Source of the DNA: Devosia sp. RR2S18
GTDB taxonomy: Bacteria > Pseudomonadota > Alphaproteobacteria > Rhizobiales > Devosiaceae
Assembly: GCF_030177755.1 (NCBI RefSeq)
Contig: NZ_CP126539.1
Span: forward strand, 1,574,001 to 1,638,000
Reading direction: 5' to 3'
Length of the DNA stretch: 64,000 nt
In this document: piece after piece, positions 1-9,807 of the stretch
Numbering within the stretch: the first letter of the stretch is position 1
Layout: every line of letters starts with the position of its first letter
Position numbers and translations under genes: made by a program
The notes under the pieces: generated by a model
What the model saw: the letters and a program-made list of their open reading frames with translations, nothing else
What the model was told of the DNA's origin: nothing
The model's database searches: none

Positions 1-3000
1 CTGAGGCTGTGGCGCTGGCTGGGGCATGGGTGGACCCATCTGCGGCGCTGGCTCGGGTTGACGCTCCGGCGTACGGATTGGATCGGTCAAGGTGGCGCGA
101 GCGGGCTCGGCGGGGCGCGGCGCTGGGCGGATTGGATCCACCAAAGCCTGCCTTGCGGGCTCGGGCCGATAAGCCTCGCGCACGGGCTCGGGTTGGCGCG
201 GCGGCTGGTAGGCCGGCGGCTCGGACCGGTATTCCTGACGCGGCGCCTCGGCGCGTGGGGCAGGGCGTGCGGGACGGCGGTCGGAAAGATCGTGCGTTGC
301 CGGCTGCGCGCGGACAATGGCGTTGAGTTCGCTCAGAGCCTCGATCTGCTCGGCCACGACACGGCGCATGGCAGCGGCGCTGGCACGAGTCTCTTCAGGC
401 AGTTCGCTGACGCCGCGAGCCAGTTCGGCACGGGTGGCCTCGAGTTCGCTGCCCACTTCGCGGGCCGTCTCCCGCATGGCGCGGGCCGTGTCGTTGAAGC
501 GCTTGGTGGCCTCCTCCATGGCGCGCTGCATTTCGTCTACCATGCGCTCCTGCGCTTCCTGCAGGGCGGTATTGGCGCGGCGGCTCTCGGAGTCCGCCGC
601 GTGGCGGAACTCGCCCAACCGCTCGGTGACTTCACCCGAGGTCTCGTCCAGGGCCTGGCGGAAGGTGCCAGTGGACTGGTCGATGGCGTGGCGCAACTGG
701 CTGGTGTTGGAGGAAATGGCGTTCCGCACCGACACCGAGCTGTCGTTGATCGTGTCGGCCAGGGTGCTGGTGGTGGAGGTCAAAACGTCGGTGACGCTAC
801 CGGCCGTCGAGCTCAGCACGTCGCTCACTTTGTTGGCGTTTTCTTCCAATGCTGCATTGACCTGCGCGGCCTGTTCGCTGAGGGCCAGGCGCACCGAAGA
901 GGAGGTCTGGTTGAGCGCATTGGCGGCGGCCTCGGCGGCACGCTGTACGGCGTTGTCCACCTGGGCGGCACTGTTGTCGAGCGCCGAAGTGAATCGGTCG
1001 TTAGTGCTGTAGAGCGCCTCGCTGACAATGCTGGTGGTGGAACGCAGCGTGTCGTTGATCTCGCCCGTCGCGGCGGCCAGCGTCTCGGTGATGGTGTGCG
1101 TCGTCTCGGCGAGCGCATCGGCAACATTGCCGCTGGTCGCCTGGAGCGCTTCGTCCATCGCGCGGCGAGCACCGATCAGGCGACGCTCGGTATCGTTGAC
1201 CGTATCGGCGATGGACTGGGCAAACATCCGCATGCGGCCATCAATGTCGTCGGCGCGCGAGGCGAAGGTCGCGGCCAGCGCATCCATGGCGCCGCGGCGC
1301 TCTTCGAGCGTATCGAGCGCCGTCTCGCTGGTGGTGGCCAGGGAGTTGGAGGCCCGCGTCATGCTGGCAGCCTCCTGGTCCAGTCGGCCAAGGACGGACG
1401 AGAACTCGTCCACCATGGAGCGGATGGTCGATTGCAAGGCGTTGACGTGCTGGCTGACCATTTCGCCGGCCTGTTCGGTCTGGCCGATGGCGTCGCGAAT
1501 GGTGTTGGAATAGTTCGACGTCTGTTGGGCGACGCTGGTCTCGAGATTGGCTAGGTTGGCAGTCGAGGCATCCAGCACCCGCTGCAGCAGCAGGTTGGAA
1601 TCGTTGAGCTTGCCCAGCGCAGCCGTGACGTCGGTGAGGATGCGCGAGGTCGATACCGACATGATGGCTTCGGCTTCGCGGGCGTTCTCGGTGAGGGCGT
1701 TGCGAAGGATGTTGCCGTGATTGGAAAGGGCGCCTTCGAGCTGGTCGGACTTCTCGCTGACCAGAGCGGCGAAGGCATTGGTCTGCTGCTCGACTGTCTG
1801 GTTGAGCCCAGTCAGGCGCGACTCGATGTTCTCCACAGCATCGACGGCACGCACGCTCACCAGCTGGTCGATGTCGGTTGCGGCCATGCGGATCTGCTGC
1901 AGGGCGGTGCGAACCGCGGCGTCCATGCGATCGGCCGTTTCGATCACATCGGTGGAGATGTTTTGCGTGGCGGCGCTGATGCGGGTCGAGATGGTTTCCT
2001 CGATGCGGTCGGCACCAGCTTCGAGATCGGCCATGGACTGGGTGATCGAGGTGTTGATCGAAGCGTTGAGTGCTGCCAGCCGGTCCGCCGTGATGTCGGC
2101 GCGGGCAGTGATGGCCTCGGGCAGGGTGCCCAGGCGCTGGTCCACCATGTCGGTGATTGCCTTGCGCGCCGAGTTGACGCCAGACTCTATCAGGTCGGCG
2201 GCCTTGCGGGCGCTCTCGCCCACCGTGGCACTGGCCGAGTCGAGGCGGGCGGTGACGCCGTGTTCCGCATCGGAAATGCGCAGGATGGCGCTGTCGAGCC
2301 CTTGGCCAAGGTTGGCGTTCACCTCGGCAACGCTGTCGGAGATGATTGCCGACATGGCGGTGACGCGCTCCTGCATGGTGTCGGAAACACCGTGCAGAGA
2401 TGTTTCGATCTTGGTCCGTGCCTCTTCGCCCGACTGCGCGATGGTGTCGGCCAGATCGGCGGTGCGCAGGCTTATGGTCTCGCCGATAGAGGTGGTGTGC
2501 GTGGCAAGGGTGTCGCTCAGCGCCTGAGTGCGAATGTTGAGCGCCTCGGTGAGCTGCTGGGTGCGGGTGCCCACCGTCTGCGCCAGCTGCTGCGTACCAC
2601 CATCGAGCGCGGTCCGGAGTTCCTGCGCCCGGTCGCCGAGCTCGTTGGTGAGCGCTGACGTGCGGCCACCGATTTCATCGGTCAGGTTGGCCGTGCGCTC
2701 ATCGATCTGGCCAATAAGTGTGCTGCTCTGCACGTCGATGCGCGACACCAGCGTACCGGCGCGGTCGTCGAGCTGGGAGACCAAGCTGCTGGTCTGCTCA
2801 TCCAGCCGGTTCACCAGGGTGCTGCTGCGCTCCTCGATCTGCGCGCCAACTGTGTTCGCCCGCTCGTCCAGCTGCGACACGAAGTTCCGGGTCTGATAGT
2901 CCAGCCGGTTAACGAGCCCGCTAGTGCGTTCCTCGATCTGTGAGCCGAAGAGGTTTGCCCGGTCATCAAGCTGGGAGACCAGGTTGGTCGCCTGATGGTC

Positions 3001-6000
3001 AAGACGGTCCACCAGCCCGCTGGTGCGTTCCTCCACCTGCGAACCAAAAAGACCCGCGCGCTCGTCGAGTTGAGCAACAAGATTGCTGGTCTGGTGGTCG
3101 AGGCGTTCCATCAGGCCGCTGGTGCGTTCCTCAACCTGCGAGCCGAAGAGGTTCGCCCGTTCGTCGAGTTGCGAAACCAGATTGTCGGTCTGGTAGTCCA
3201 GACGGTTCACCAAGCCGGCGCTGCGGTGGTCGAATTCGGCTGCGAAATTGCCGGTCCGCTCGTCCATTCCGCCCAGGAGACCGGTGGTTCGCTCATCAAG
3301 CTGGCTGGTGAGAGTTCCGGTGCGATCGTCCAGTTGCTGCACCAATGCCTCGGTGCGCTCCTCCAGTTGACCCGTCAGGGAGACCGCCCGGGTCTCGATC
3401 TCGATGGAGAGAGCGGTGGTCTGTTCGGATAGGGTATCGGCAAGTCGCTGCGTCCTGCCGGCAATCGCCTGGTCGAAGGCGCTGGTGCTCGTCTGGAGCG
3501 TGTCGCCCAGTTCCTGCGAACGCTGCCGAATGGCTTCGCTCATTTCACTGCTGCGCGAGCCGAGCAATTCGTCCATTTCCAGGGCGCGTGTTTCGAGCGA
3601 GCTGCTGAGTTCGCCCGCGCGGTTCGCCAGCACCTCGTCGAGGGCACGGGTGCGCTCGTCCAGAACATCGGAGATGACGGTGGCATGAGTGTCCAGCGAC
3701 GCAGAAAGTTCATGGCTGCGATTGGCCAGGGTCTCGGTGACCGCTGCGGTGCGGGCGCCGAGCACCTCACCCATCTCGCGGGTGCGCTCGGTAATCACAT
3801 CATTGAAGCGTCCCGACTGCTCGTCGAGCGCCATTTCGAGCACGTTGGCGCGGGTGGCGAAGTTGCTACCCTGTTGCTCCAGGCGCTCGATCAGGCTGTC
3901 GCCCTTGTCGCCGATGACGCCATCCAGGGTGTGGAGACGCGTGTCGAGGATCGAGGCGATCTCGTTGAGGCGGGCGTCGAACTGGCTGAGGGAATCTTGC
4001 CCTGCGGTCGCAAGCGTCACCCGCGCGCGCTCGGAAGTGTCGTCCAGCGCACCATTGATCTCGATGACTGCCGACTGGAGGCGGCTATCCATGGCGTTGA
4101 GTTGGATCGAGACGGATTCGTCGAGCTGGCGCGAGAGAGCCGACAGCATGGTGTGAGCCTCGCGCGAGCGGCCCGCGATATCTTCGGCAATCCGCTGGCC
4201 AATGGCGTCGAAGGCGCTGGCAACTTCATCGCCACGATACCGCATCTGGTCGACCAGCAGCGAGCCGCCGTCAGCTAAGAGGGTGGAAATGGCCTCGGTG
4301 CGTTCGTCCAGTGCCGAGGTCAGCTGGCCCGTAGAGGTGTCCAGGAGGGTGGAGAAGGCATTGCTGCGTTCCTCGAAGCTCTCGGTGAGCCGCGAGGTGT
4401 GCTCTTCGATGTGGCGAGCGCGTGCATCAATGGCGTCGGTGATGGTGGCGGCCTGTGCGTCCAGCACGCCGGACAAGTCCGCGGTTTGAGCCTCAATACG
4501 GCGAGCGCGTGCATCGATGGCGTCGGTAATGGTGATGGCCTGCGCGTCCAGTACGCCGGACAGGTTCTCGGTTTGAGCCTCGATGCGGCGGGTGCGTTCG
4601 TCGATTGCCGCGGCGATCGTCACGGCCTGTGCATCCAGCGCGCTGGAGAGGCCTGCCGTGTTGGCGTCGATGCGCTGCGCCCGCTCGTCGATTACCTCAG
4701 CAATGGTATCGGCCTGTCGGTCAAGAACGCTGGCAAGATTGGCAGTGTTCGCCTCGATGCGGCGGGCGCGATCGTCGATCGACGCGGAGATTGTCAGCGC
4801 TTGCGCTTCGAGCACATCCGAGAGGTTAGCTGTCTTGTCCTCGATGCGCTGCGCCCGCGAGTCGATGGCCCCGGTGATGTTCTCGGCCTGCGAGTCGAGT
4901 GCATTGGTGAGGGCGCGCATGCGGGCCTCCACGTCAGCCGTCATCTGCTCGGCGCGTTCTGCCAAGGACTGGGAGAGGGTCGAAGTCTGATCGCCGAAAG
5001 CCAGCGTCAGGCGGCTGGTGCTGTCATCGAGAGTGGAGAGGAAATCGGTGGTGCGGTTTTCGACCAGAGAGACGAACTTGTCGGTGCGGTCGCCAAACTC
5101 GTTGTTGAGCGTATTACCGGCAGTTTCGAGCGCCTGGGTAAGGGTGCCGCCGCTTTCAACGATGCTGCCAGCAATGCGCTGGCTGATCATGTCGAGGTCG
5201 AAGACGAGACCGGTGTGGCTTTCGGTGATCGCTTCGCGCACGCGCTCGGTATTGGTGAGCACACTGTCGCGTTGGCTGGCCAATTCGGCGATCAGCGCGC
5301 GCATGCGGGATTCATTGTCTGAGTAGGTGCGTTCGAGCGCGGTAACCTCGTTGTGGATCATTACCTCGAGCTCGCCGGCGCGGGAGAGGGCGCGCTCAAG
5401 GCCATCGCCAAGGGCGTTCACCTCACGACGCACGGCCTGGCCGACCGATGCGACCTTGTCGGCAGCGGTAACTTCAGGTTCAGCCAGACGCATGGCGGCC
5501 TGGGTGATCGAGGAGGCGGCGTTGCGCAGGTCCTGGGCGCGGCGGACCAGGGTTGCAACGGCAAAGAAGCCCAATACGGGCAGGAACATGATCGCGACCA
5601 GCGCGATGAAATCGAGGGTGCCGACGAACTGTCCGAAATTGCCGAACTGGCCACCGAAGCGGAAGTAGCCGCCGATGCCCGAGATAACTAGCCAAACGAT
5701 CGACAGGATTGCCGCGGTCCAGGTGGGCGCCGCCGACGAGCGGTTCTGCAGACCATAGAGAATGCGCGAGGTGGAGATGCGGTCGTCATTGGCGACGGTG
5801 CCAGCCTGCTGGGCAATCTTGTCGGCAGCCCGGAGGCGCTCGGACCGGGACCCGTTTGTCTTACGCTCGGTGGTGTTGGCCTGCTGACGCTCAGGCTCCT
5901 TGGCGGGGGTACTATCGAGGCTGAAAACCGAGTCCTTCAGCGCATCCTCAACGGCGGAAAAAGCAAGCGCGGCGGGATCATTATTGGGGGTCGGGTTTTT

Positions 6001-6006
6001 CGCCAT
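1..6006 (-). CDS. Giant membrane-anchored coiled-coil protein, GPR/RgsE-like (3' end outside window)
   Basis: The reading frame is open for 2002 codons from the ATG at 6006 and runs off the left edge, so the C-terminus is missing. Residues 1-95 look disordered. Two hydrophobic segments (about 97-115 and 131-153) suggest membrane anchoring. Residues 155-1890 are almost continuous coiled coil with internal repeats: 29-residue units at about 382-536 (87-bp DNA period, 4400-4860) and 33-residue units at about 925-1102 (99-bp period, 2700-3230). From about 1900 a Pro/Arg-rich tail begins. This layout matches the Agrobacterium GROWTH POLE RING protein and Sinorhizobium RgsE, which organise unipolar growth. 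That assignment rests on architecture and size, not on alignment. Forward-strand open frames across this region are shadows of this gene. Confidence 0.8.
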   Translation of the reverse strand, partial: MAKNPTPNNDPAALAFSAVEDALKDSVFSLDSTPAKEPERQQANTTERKTNGSRSERLRAADKIAQQAGTVANDDRISTSRILYGLQNRSSAAPTWTAAILSIVWLVISGIGGYFRFGGQFGNFGQFVGTLDFIALVAIMFLPVLGFFAVATLVRRAQDLRNAASSITQAAMRLAEPEVTAADKVASVGQAVRREVNALGDGLERALSRAGELEVMIHNEVTALERTYSDNESRMRALIAELASQRDSVLTNTERVREAITESHTGLVFDLDMISQRIAGSIVESGGTLTQALETAGNTLNNEFGDRTDKFVSLVENRTTDFLSTLDDSTSRLTLAFGDQTSTLSQSLAERAEQMTADVEARMRALTNALDSQAENITGAIDSRAQRIEDKTANLSDVLEAQALTISASIDDRARRIEANTANLASVLDRQADTIAEVIDERAQRIDANTAGLSSALDAQAVTIAAAIDERTRRIEAQTENLSGVLDAQAITITDAIDARARRIEAQTADLSGVLDAQAATITDAIDARARHIEEHTSRLTESFEERSNAFSTLLDTSTGQLTSALDERTEAISTLLADGGSLLVDQMRYRGDEVASAFDAIGQRIAEDIAGRSREAHTMLSALSRQLDESVSIQLNAMDSRLQSAVIEINGALDDTSERARVTLATAGQDSLSQFDARLNEIASILDTRLHTLDGVIGDKGDSLIERLEQQGSNFATRANVLEMALDEQSGRFNDVITERTREMGEVLGARTAAVTETLANRSHELSASLDTHATVISDVLDERTRALDEVLANRAGELSSSLETRALEMDELLGSRSSEMSEAIRQRSQELGDTLQTSTSAFDQAIAGRTQRLADTLSEQTTALSIEIETRAVSLTGQLEERTEALVQQLDDRTGTLTSQLDERTTGLLGGMDERTGNFAAEFDHRSAGLVNRLDYQTDNLVSQLDERANLFGSQVEERTSGLMERLDHQTSNLVAQLDERAGLFGSQVEERTSGLVDRLDHQATNLVSQLDDRANLFGSQIEERTSGLVNRLDYQTRNFVSQLDERANTVGAQIEERSSTLVNRLDEQTSSLVSQLDDRAGTLVSRIDVQSSTLIGQIDERTANLTDEIGGRTSALTNELGDRAQELRTALDGGTQQLAQTVGTRTQQLTEALNIRTQALSDTLATHTTSIGETISLRTADLADTIAQSGEEARTKIETSLHGVSDTMQERVTAMSAIISDSVAEVNANLGQGLDSAILRISDAEHGVTARLDSASATVGESARKAADLIESGVNSARKAITDMVDQRLGTLPEAITARADITADRLAALNASINTSITQSMADLEAGADRIEETISTRISAATQNISTDVIETADRMDAAVRTALQQIRMAATDIDQLVSVRAVDAVENIESRLTGLNQTVEQQTNAFAALVSEKSDQLEGALSNHGNILRNALTENAREAEAIMSVSTSRILTDVTAALGKLNDSNLLLQRVLDASTANLANLETSVAQQTSNYSNTIRDAIGQTEQAGEMVSQHVNALQSTIRSMVDEFSSVLGRLDQEAASMTRASNSLATTSETALDTLEERRGAMDALAATFASRADDIDGRMRMFAQSIADTVNDTERRLIGARRAMDEALQATSGNVADALAETTHTITETLAAATGEINDTLRSTTSIVSEALYSTNDRFTSALDNSAAQVDNAVQRAAEAAANALNQTSSSVRLALSEQAAQVNAALEENANKVSDVLSSTAGSVTDVLTSTTSTLADTINDSSVSVRNAISSNTSQLRHAIDQSTGTFRQALDETSGEVTERLGEFRHAADSESRRANTALQEAQERMVDEMQRAMEEATKRFNDTARAMRETAREVGSELEATRAELARGVSELPEETRASAAAMRRVVAEQIEALSELNAIVRAQPATHDLSDRRPARPAPRAEAPRQEYRSEPPAYQPPRQPEPVREAYRPEPARQALVDPIRPAPRPAEPARATLTDPIRTPERQPEPAPQMGPPMPQPAPQPQ

Positions 6007-6384
6007 ACTCTTTACAACTCTCGCGTCGGCTTGGCAGCGACAAGGCGGGCTCGTGGAGTAGACATGCCACCCCACCCGTTTCCGGGCCGATGGCCAAACC
6101 GGAACAATTCGATGCAAATGCCCCGGATTGTTCCACCACCCCCGCCGCCGCGCGCTGGTTCAAAGCCCATTCATACATTCAATTTTATTCAAACCGAGCG
6201 CTTTCTTACCTAAAGGTTAATTTTTTGGGGACAAGCGCTGTGGGCATGTGGATGTCCAAACAAAGGCGAAGATGTGACTTAAGGCCCTGTTTATCGGGGA
6301 GTGCGTAAGCTGATTTTGCGGTATTACCCCCGTCTTCAGCCGAGCGAACCGCAGAGCTATAAAGAACCTGCGGAAGGAACCAGA
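6007..6384. other. Intergenic region between divergent giant gene and hpt
   Basis: These 378 bases separate two divergent genes. The stretch 6170-6225 is AT-rich compared with its surroundings and holds one CtrA-like box (6206-6220). A possible ribosome site for the giant gene (AAAGAG) lies just before its ATG. I see no convincing small gene or terminator here. A GTG at 6301 is in frame with hpt but has no good ribosome site. Confidence 0.6.
6206..6220. promoter_or_regulatory. CtrA-like box (one mismatch) between giant gene and hpt
   Basis: TTAC-CTAAAGG-TTAA fits the CtrA pattern TTAA-N7-TTAA with one mismatch. It lies about 200 bp upstream of the giant coiled-coil gene and 165 bp upstream of hpt, in an AT-rich patch. 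Either gene could be the target. A single-mismatch site is weak evidence alone, but six similar sites occur upstream of flagellar genes in this window. Confidence 0.4.
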
Positions 6385-6777
6385 ATGGCGAACCAATCAA
6401 CTGCTGCTCGATCATCGTCTTTCGCCTTGGACGCGCGACCAGCCCGCCCGATAGACCTCGTGCACTTAGCTAAGCAGTGCCTCGGCGACGAGCACCTCGA
6501 ATACGAGATCCTGCGCCTGTTCGATTCCACGCTCGTGACCTATCTCGGGCGCCTCGCGACGGCGCAAAACCGGGAGGCGGTGCTACTCCACCTGCACTCC
6601 ATCAAGGGAGCTGCCAATGGGGTTGGCGCCTTTGCGGTGGCCGATCTCGCCCGCGCCATCGAGGCGAAGGTGCAGGCAGGAGGGGACCTCCTGGCGGAAC
6701 AACTCGACGATCTGGCTATCGCTGCCGAAGAAGTGCGGGTCTTTATCGCCGACATGCTGAGCCGAGCTCCGGCATAA
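6385..6777 (+). CDS. Hpt-domain phosphotransfer protein
   Basis: This 130-residue protein is little more than an Hpt four-helix domain. The phosphorylatable histidine is H71 in the motif HSIKGAANG, which matches the HxxKG signature. The ATG at 6385 is preferred because GGAAGGA lies 6 bases upstream. An in-frame GTG at 6301 would add 28 residues of uncharged, unlikely sequence. The protein should relay phosphate between a hybrid kinase and a response regulator, but the partners are not shown by the sequence. It is divergent from the giant coiled-coil gene. I recall Hpt genes near GPR homologues in other Hyphomicrobiales, but cannot check this here. Confidence 0.85.
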   Translation: MANQSTAARSSSFALDARPARPIDLVHLAKQCLGDEHLEYEILRLFDSTLVTYLGRLATAQNREAVLLHLHSIKGAANGVGAFAVADLARAIEAKVQAGGDLLAEQLDDLAIAAEEVRVFIADMLSRAPA

Positions 6778-6890
6778 AGCTCATGTAAGTTGGGCCCGGT
6801 TTGACCCAAACCTTGCCTTCGCCTATAGAGCGCCCATATTGAAAAGCGCTACGTTGCCCCGGTTGGGGCACCCACAGGCCAACAGCTTCC

Positions 6891-8495
6891 ATGACCATGA
6901 CCAATATGGCGCCGGGCGAGAGCCGCGCCGTTTCCGCAGAACCATTCCGCACGCGCCGAACCTTCGCGATCATCTCGCACCCCGACGCCGGCAAGACCAC
7001 GCTGACCGAACGCCTGCTGGCAGCCGCCGGCGCGATCCAGTCGGCTGGCGCGGTGCGCGGCAAGGCAGGCGCCCGTTCCACCCGGTCGGACTGGATGGAG
7101 ATGGAGCAGCAGCGCGGCATTTCCATCACCTCGTCCGTGATGACTTTTGAGTATGATGGGCTGACCCTCAACCTGTTGGATACGCCAGGTCACTCGGACT
7201 TCTCGGAAGATACCTATCGCACGCTGACGGCCGTGGACGCGGCGATCATGGTCATCGACGCGGCCAAGGGCATCGAGTCGCAGACGCTTAAGCTGTTTGA
7301 AGTCTGCCGGCTGCGCGACATTCCCATCATTACCTTCATCAACAAGATCGATCGTGAAGGCCTGTCGCCGCTTGACCTAATCGACGAGATCCAAGGCAAG
7401 CTGGCGCTCGACCTCACCCCCGTGCTGTGGCCGGTAGGGCAGGGCGTCGATTTCCATGGGTATCTCGACCTGCTCGAAAAGCGCGTCGTCAACCCGCAGG
7501 GCAAGCCGATTGCCGAGTTCGAAGAAATCGAGGATCTCTTGGAGAACGAGGCACTGGTGGATGACCCGGTGCTCATGACGTCGCTCGAGACACTCGAACT
7601 GGCGCGGGCCATGCTGCCGCCGTTTGATCTCAAGACCTTCCATGAGGGCCATCTTAGTCCCGTGCTGTTCGGTTCGGCGCTCAAGGGCATCGGCGTTGCC
7701 GAACTGCTGCGTACGCTAGGCGAGTGGGGGCCTGAGCCACGGGCACAGCCCGCCGTACCGTCGCCGATCCATCCAAGCGAAAAGAAGGTCTCGGGCTTCG
7801 TGTTCAAGGTGCAGGCGAACATGGACGCCAATCACCGCGACCGCATCGCCTTTGTGCGCCTGTGCTCGGGTACCTTTACGCGCGGCATGCGATTGAAGAA
7901 CGTGCGGTCCGGCAAGGACATGGCGGTCTCCAATCCGATGTTCTTTTTCGGCAACGACCGCGAACTGGCCGAACAGGCTGTCGCGGGCGACATCGTCGGC
8001 ATTCCCAATCACGGTACGCTCTCCGTGGGTGACACGCTGACCGAAGGCGCCTCGGTCAATGTCACTGGCATCCCGAACTTTGCGCCCGAAATCATCCGTC
8101 GCGTGCGGCTTGCCGATGCGATGAAGACCAAGCAGATGGCCAAGGCGCTCAGCGACCTATCCGAAGAGGGCGTGACGCAGGTTTTCCGCCGCCTGGTTGG
8201 CGCCGACTGGATCGTGGGCGTGGTGGGGCAATTGCAGCTCGAAGTGCTGTCCGCACGCGTTGCCAAGGAATATGGCGTTCCGATCACCTTCGAGAGCATG
8301 GGCTATGAGGTGGCGCGCTGGGTCGAGAGCGACGATCCCGAGGAACTCAAACGCTTCATCACCGCTCAGAAGATGAACATGGCCGAGGACCGCTCGGGCG
8401 CGCCGGTATTCCTGGCGCAGAACGCCTGGTGGGCCGACCGCGCCAAGCAGGATTATCCGGCGATCCGCTTCCTCACCACCAAGGAACGGCATTGA
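6891..8495 (+). CDS. prfC: Peptide chain release factor 3 (RF3)
   Basis: RF3 is a translational GTPase that removes RF1 or RF2 from the ribosome after peptide release. The 534-residue length is normal for the family. The P-loop is in the stretch ISHPDAGKTTLTER (about residues 24-37), the G3 element is DTPGHSDF and the G4 element is NKID. The RGIS effector motif and the EF-G-like domains II and III follow. The ATG at 6891 is used, though in-frame ATGs at 6897 and 6906 are alternatives. The stop codon overlaps the likely start of the next gene, so the two are probably co-transcribed. Confidence 0.95.
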   Translation: MTMTNMAPGESRAVSAEPFRTRRTFAIISHPDAGKTTLTERLLAAAGAIQSAGAVRGKAGARSTRSDWMEMEQQRGISITSSVMTFEYDGLTLNLLDTPGHSDFSEDTYRTLTAVDAAIMVIDAAKGIESQTLKLFEVCRLRDIPIITFINKIDREGLSPLDLIDEIQGKLALDLTPVLWPVGQGVDFHGYLDLLEKRVVNPQGKPIAEFEEIEDLLENEALVDDPVLMTSLETLELARAMLPPFDLKTFHEGHLSPVLFGSALKGIGVAELLRTLGEWGPEPRAQPAVPSPIHPSEKKVSGFVFKVQANMDANHRDRIAFVRLCSGTFTRGMRLKNVRSGKDMAVSNPMFFFGNDRELAEQAVAGDIVGIPNHGTLSVGDTLTEGASVNVTGIPNFAPEIIRRVRLADAMKTKQMAKALSDLSEEGVTQVFRRLVGADWIVGVVGQLQLEVLSARVAKEYGVPITFESMGYEVARWVESDDPEELKRFITAQKMNMAEDRSGAPVFLAQNAWWADRAKQDYPAIRFLTTKERH

Positions 8496-9667
8496 ACCCG
8501 CCCGACCGTATCGAGGAACTGCTGAGTGTGCTGAAGTCGGCCTTCTCCGATGGCTCGCTGGTGCGCCTCAAGCTGGGCGGCTACCACGGCACTGAAGCCG
8601 ATCTGAAGTCGATGGAGGCCAAGAAGATCGTGGCCAAGGGAGCCGAGAAGCTCTCCTTCACCTATCACTACAAGACGCGCGACATCATCAAGAACAACAT
8701 CCTGCCCGAAGCTATGGGGCTGCTGCGCGGGTGGCTCCGGACAGAGTTCCGCAGCGCCCAGCTCAGCACCACCAGCGAGGATATCATGCTGGAGCGCAAC
8801 GGGGATAAGGTTCGGCTCAAGCGCTCGGAAGTGGCTGGACGAGAAGCGGTTTCTGCCGAGCATGACCGGGCCAAGAACCGGCCGCTCAAGGCCGATGCTA
8901 AGCCCTGGCTGATTGACCTCAAGATCACCGACGAGGCGGGCAATGTGCGCAAGGACGGGCAGGACAAGTTTCGACAAATCAACAAGATGGTCGAGATTTT
9001 TGCGCCCCTGATTCAATCGATCAAGAGCGAGATGCCGCGCATTGTCGACATGGGTGCAGGCAAGGGCTATCTCGACTTTGCGCTCTACGACTACTTCAGC
9101 GCCCAGGGCAGAAACGTCGACATAACTGGTGTCGAACTGCGCAACGAACTCGTGCGGAACAGCAACGAAACAGCACAAAAGAGTGGTTTTTCCAAACTGC
9201 GCTTTGTTGCCGGGACGATCGGCGGCTTTGATGCCAGTGGCATAGATGCGGTGATCGCGCTCCATGCCTGTGATACCGCGACCGACGATGCGATCTTCAA
9301 GGGCATCGAAGCAGGGGCGTCGCTGATCGCGGTGGCGCCGTGCTGCCACAAGCAGATCCGCCGCGAGATGGAAGCGGGCGCCGCCGAAGCCCGGCTGGAG
9401 CCGCTGCTGCGGCACGGCATTTTTCTCGAGCGGCAGGCCGAAATGGCGACCGACACGCTCCGGGCGCTCCTGCTAGAGCTCCATGGCTATCGCACCAAGG
9501 TGTTCGAGTTCATCTCCGATGCCCATACCCCGAAGAACAATCTGATTGTTGCCGAAAAGGATGGCCGCGCCGGTCGCGACCGGGAGGCGGTGCTCAGGCA
9601 GATCGCCGAGACCAAGGCCATGTTCGGGATTGGCAAGCACTACCTTGAAGGGCTGCTGGGGGTGTAG
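8492..9667 (+). CDS. Class I SAM-dependent methyltransferase (METTL25/Methyltransf_32-like)
   Basis: This 391-residue protein has a SAM-binding motif I (VDMGAGKGYLDFAL, about residues 182-195). Further on, the motif IALHACDTATDD and a CCHKQ stretch are typical of the Methyltransf_32 group, whose substrates are poorly known. The start is probably the TTG at 8492: its TGA-overlapping TTGA junction with prfC and the upstream AAGGAA (8481-8486) suggest translational coupling. A longer frame from 8429 would overlap prfC by 67 bases and has no ribosome site. Coupling to RF3 hints at a role in translation or RNA modification, but this is inference. Confidence 0.8.
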   Translation: MNPPDRIEELLSVLKSAFSDGSLVRLKLGGYHGTEADLKSMEAKKIVAKGAEKLSFTYHYKTRDIIKNNILPEAMGLLRGWLRTEFRSAQLSTTSEDIMLERNGDKVRLKRSEVAGREAVSAEHDRAKNRPLKADAKPWLIDLKITDEAGNVRKDGQDKFRQINKMVEIFAPLIQSIKSEMPRIVDMGAGKGYLDFALYDYFSAQGRNVDITGVELRNELVRNSNETAQKSGFSKLRFVAGTIGGFDASGIDAVIALHACDTATDDAIFKGIEAGASLIAVAPCCHKQIRREMEAGAAEARLEPLLRHGIFLERQAEMATDTLRALLLELHGYRTKVFEFISDAHTPKNNLIVAEKDGRAGRDREAVLRQIAETKAMFGIGKHYLEGLLGV

Positions 9668-9673
9668 CGCTCT

Positions 9674-9721
9674 TCACCTCCTCCTCGAAGGGAGGTGAGG
9701 ACCCCGGCTCAAGGCCGGGGT
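9674..9721. repeat. Double palindromic intergenic element
   Basis: There are two adjacent hairpins: TCACCTCC/GGAGGTGA (9674-9681 with 9691-9698) and ACCCCGGC/GCCGGGGT (9701-9708 with 9714-9721). The second has the look of the CCCCGGC-type palindromes dispersed in alphaproteobacterial genomes. It follows the methyltransferase stop and may also slow transcription, but there is no T-run. Confidence 0.6.
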
Positions 9722-9807
9722 GACACCCTGTGTGTTGCGGGCGTGGGTTACAAAGCAGCCGTCCATCGCTTATATCCCTCGAGACCAGCAAGCTCCTACC
9801 GAGACCT

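Noticed and set aside
58..5691. Many long forward open frames across 1-5700, some over 300 codons
   Set aside because: They are shadows of the minus-strand giant gene. Their products are Gly/Val/Ala-rich or Ser/Arg-rich without domains, while the minus frame gives a continuous coiled coil.
1..6006. Reading the giant coiled-coil protein as a chemoreceptor
   Set aside because: It lacks the conserved chemoreceptor hairpin tip, a ligand domain and HAMP. The length and repeat periods are wrong.
6301..6384. GTG at 6301 as start of hpt
   Set aside because: The extra 28 residues have no family support, and the ATG at 6385 has a much better ribosome site.
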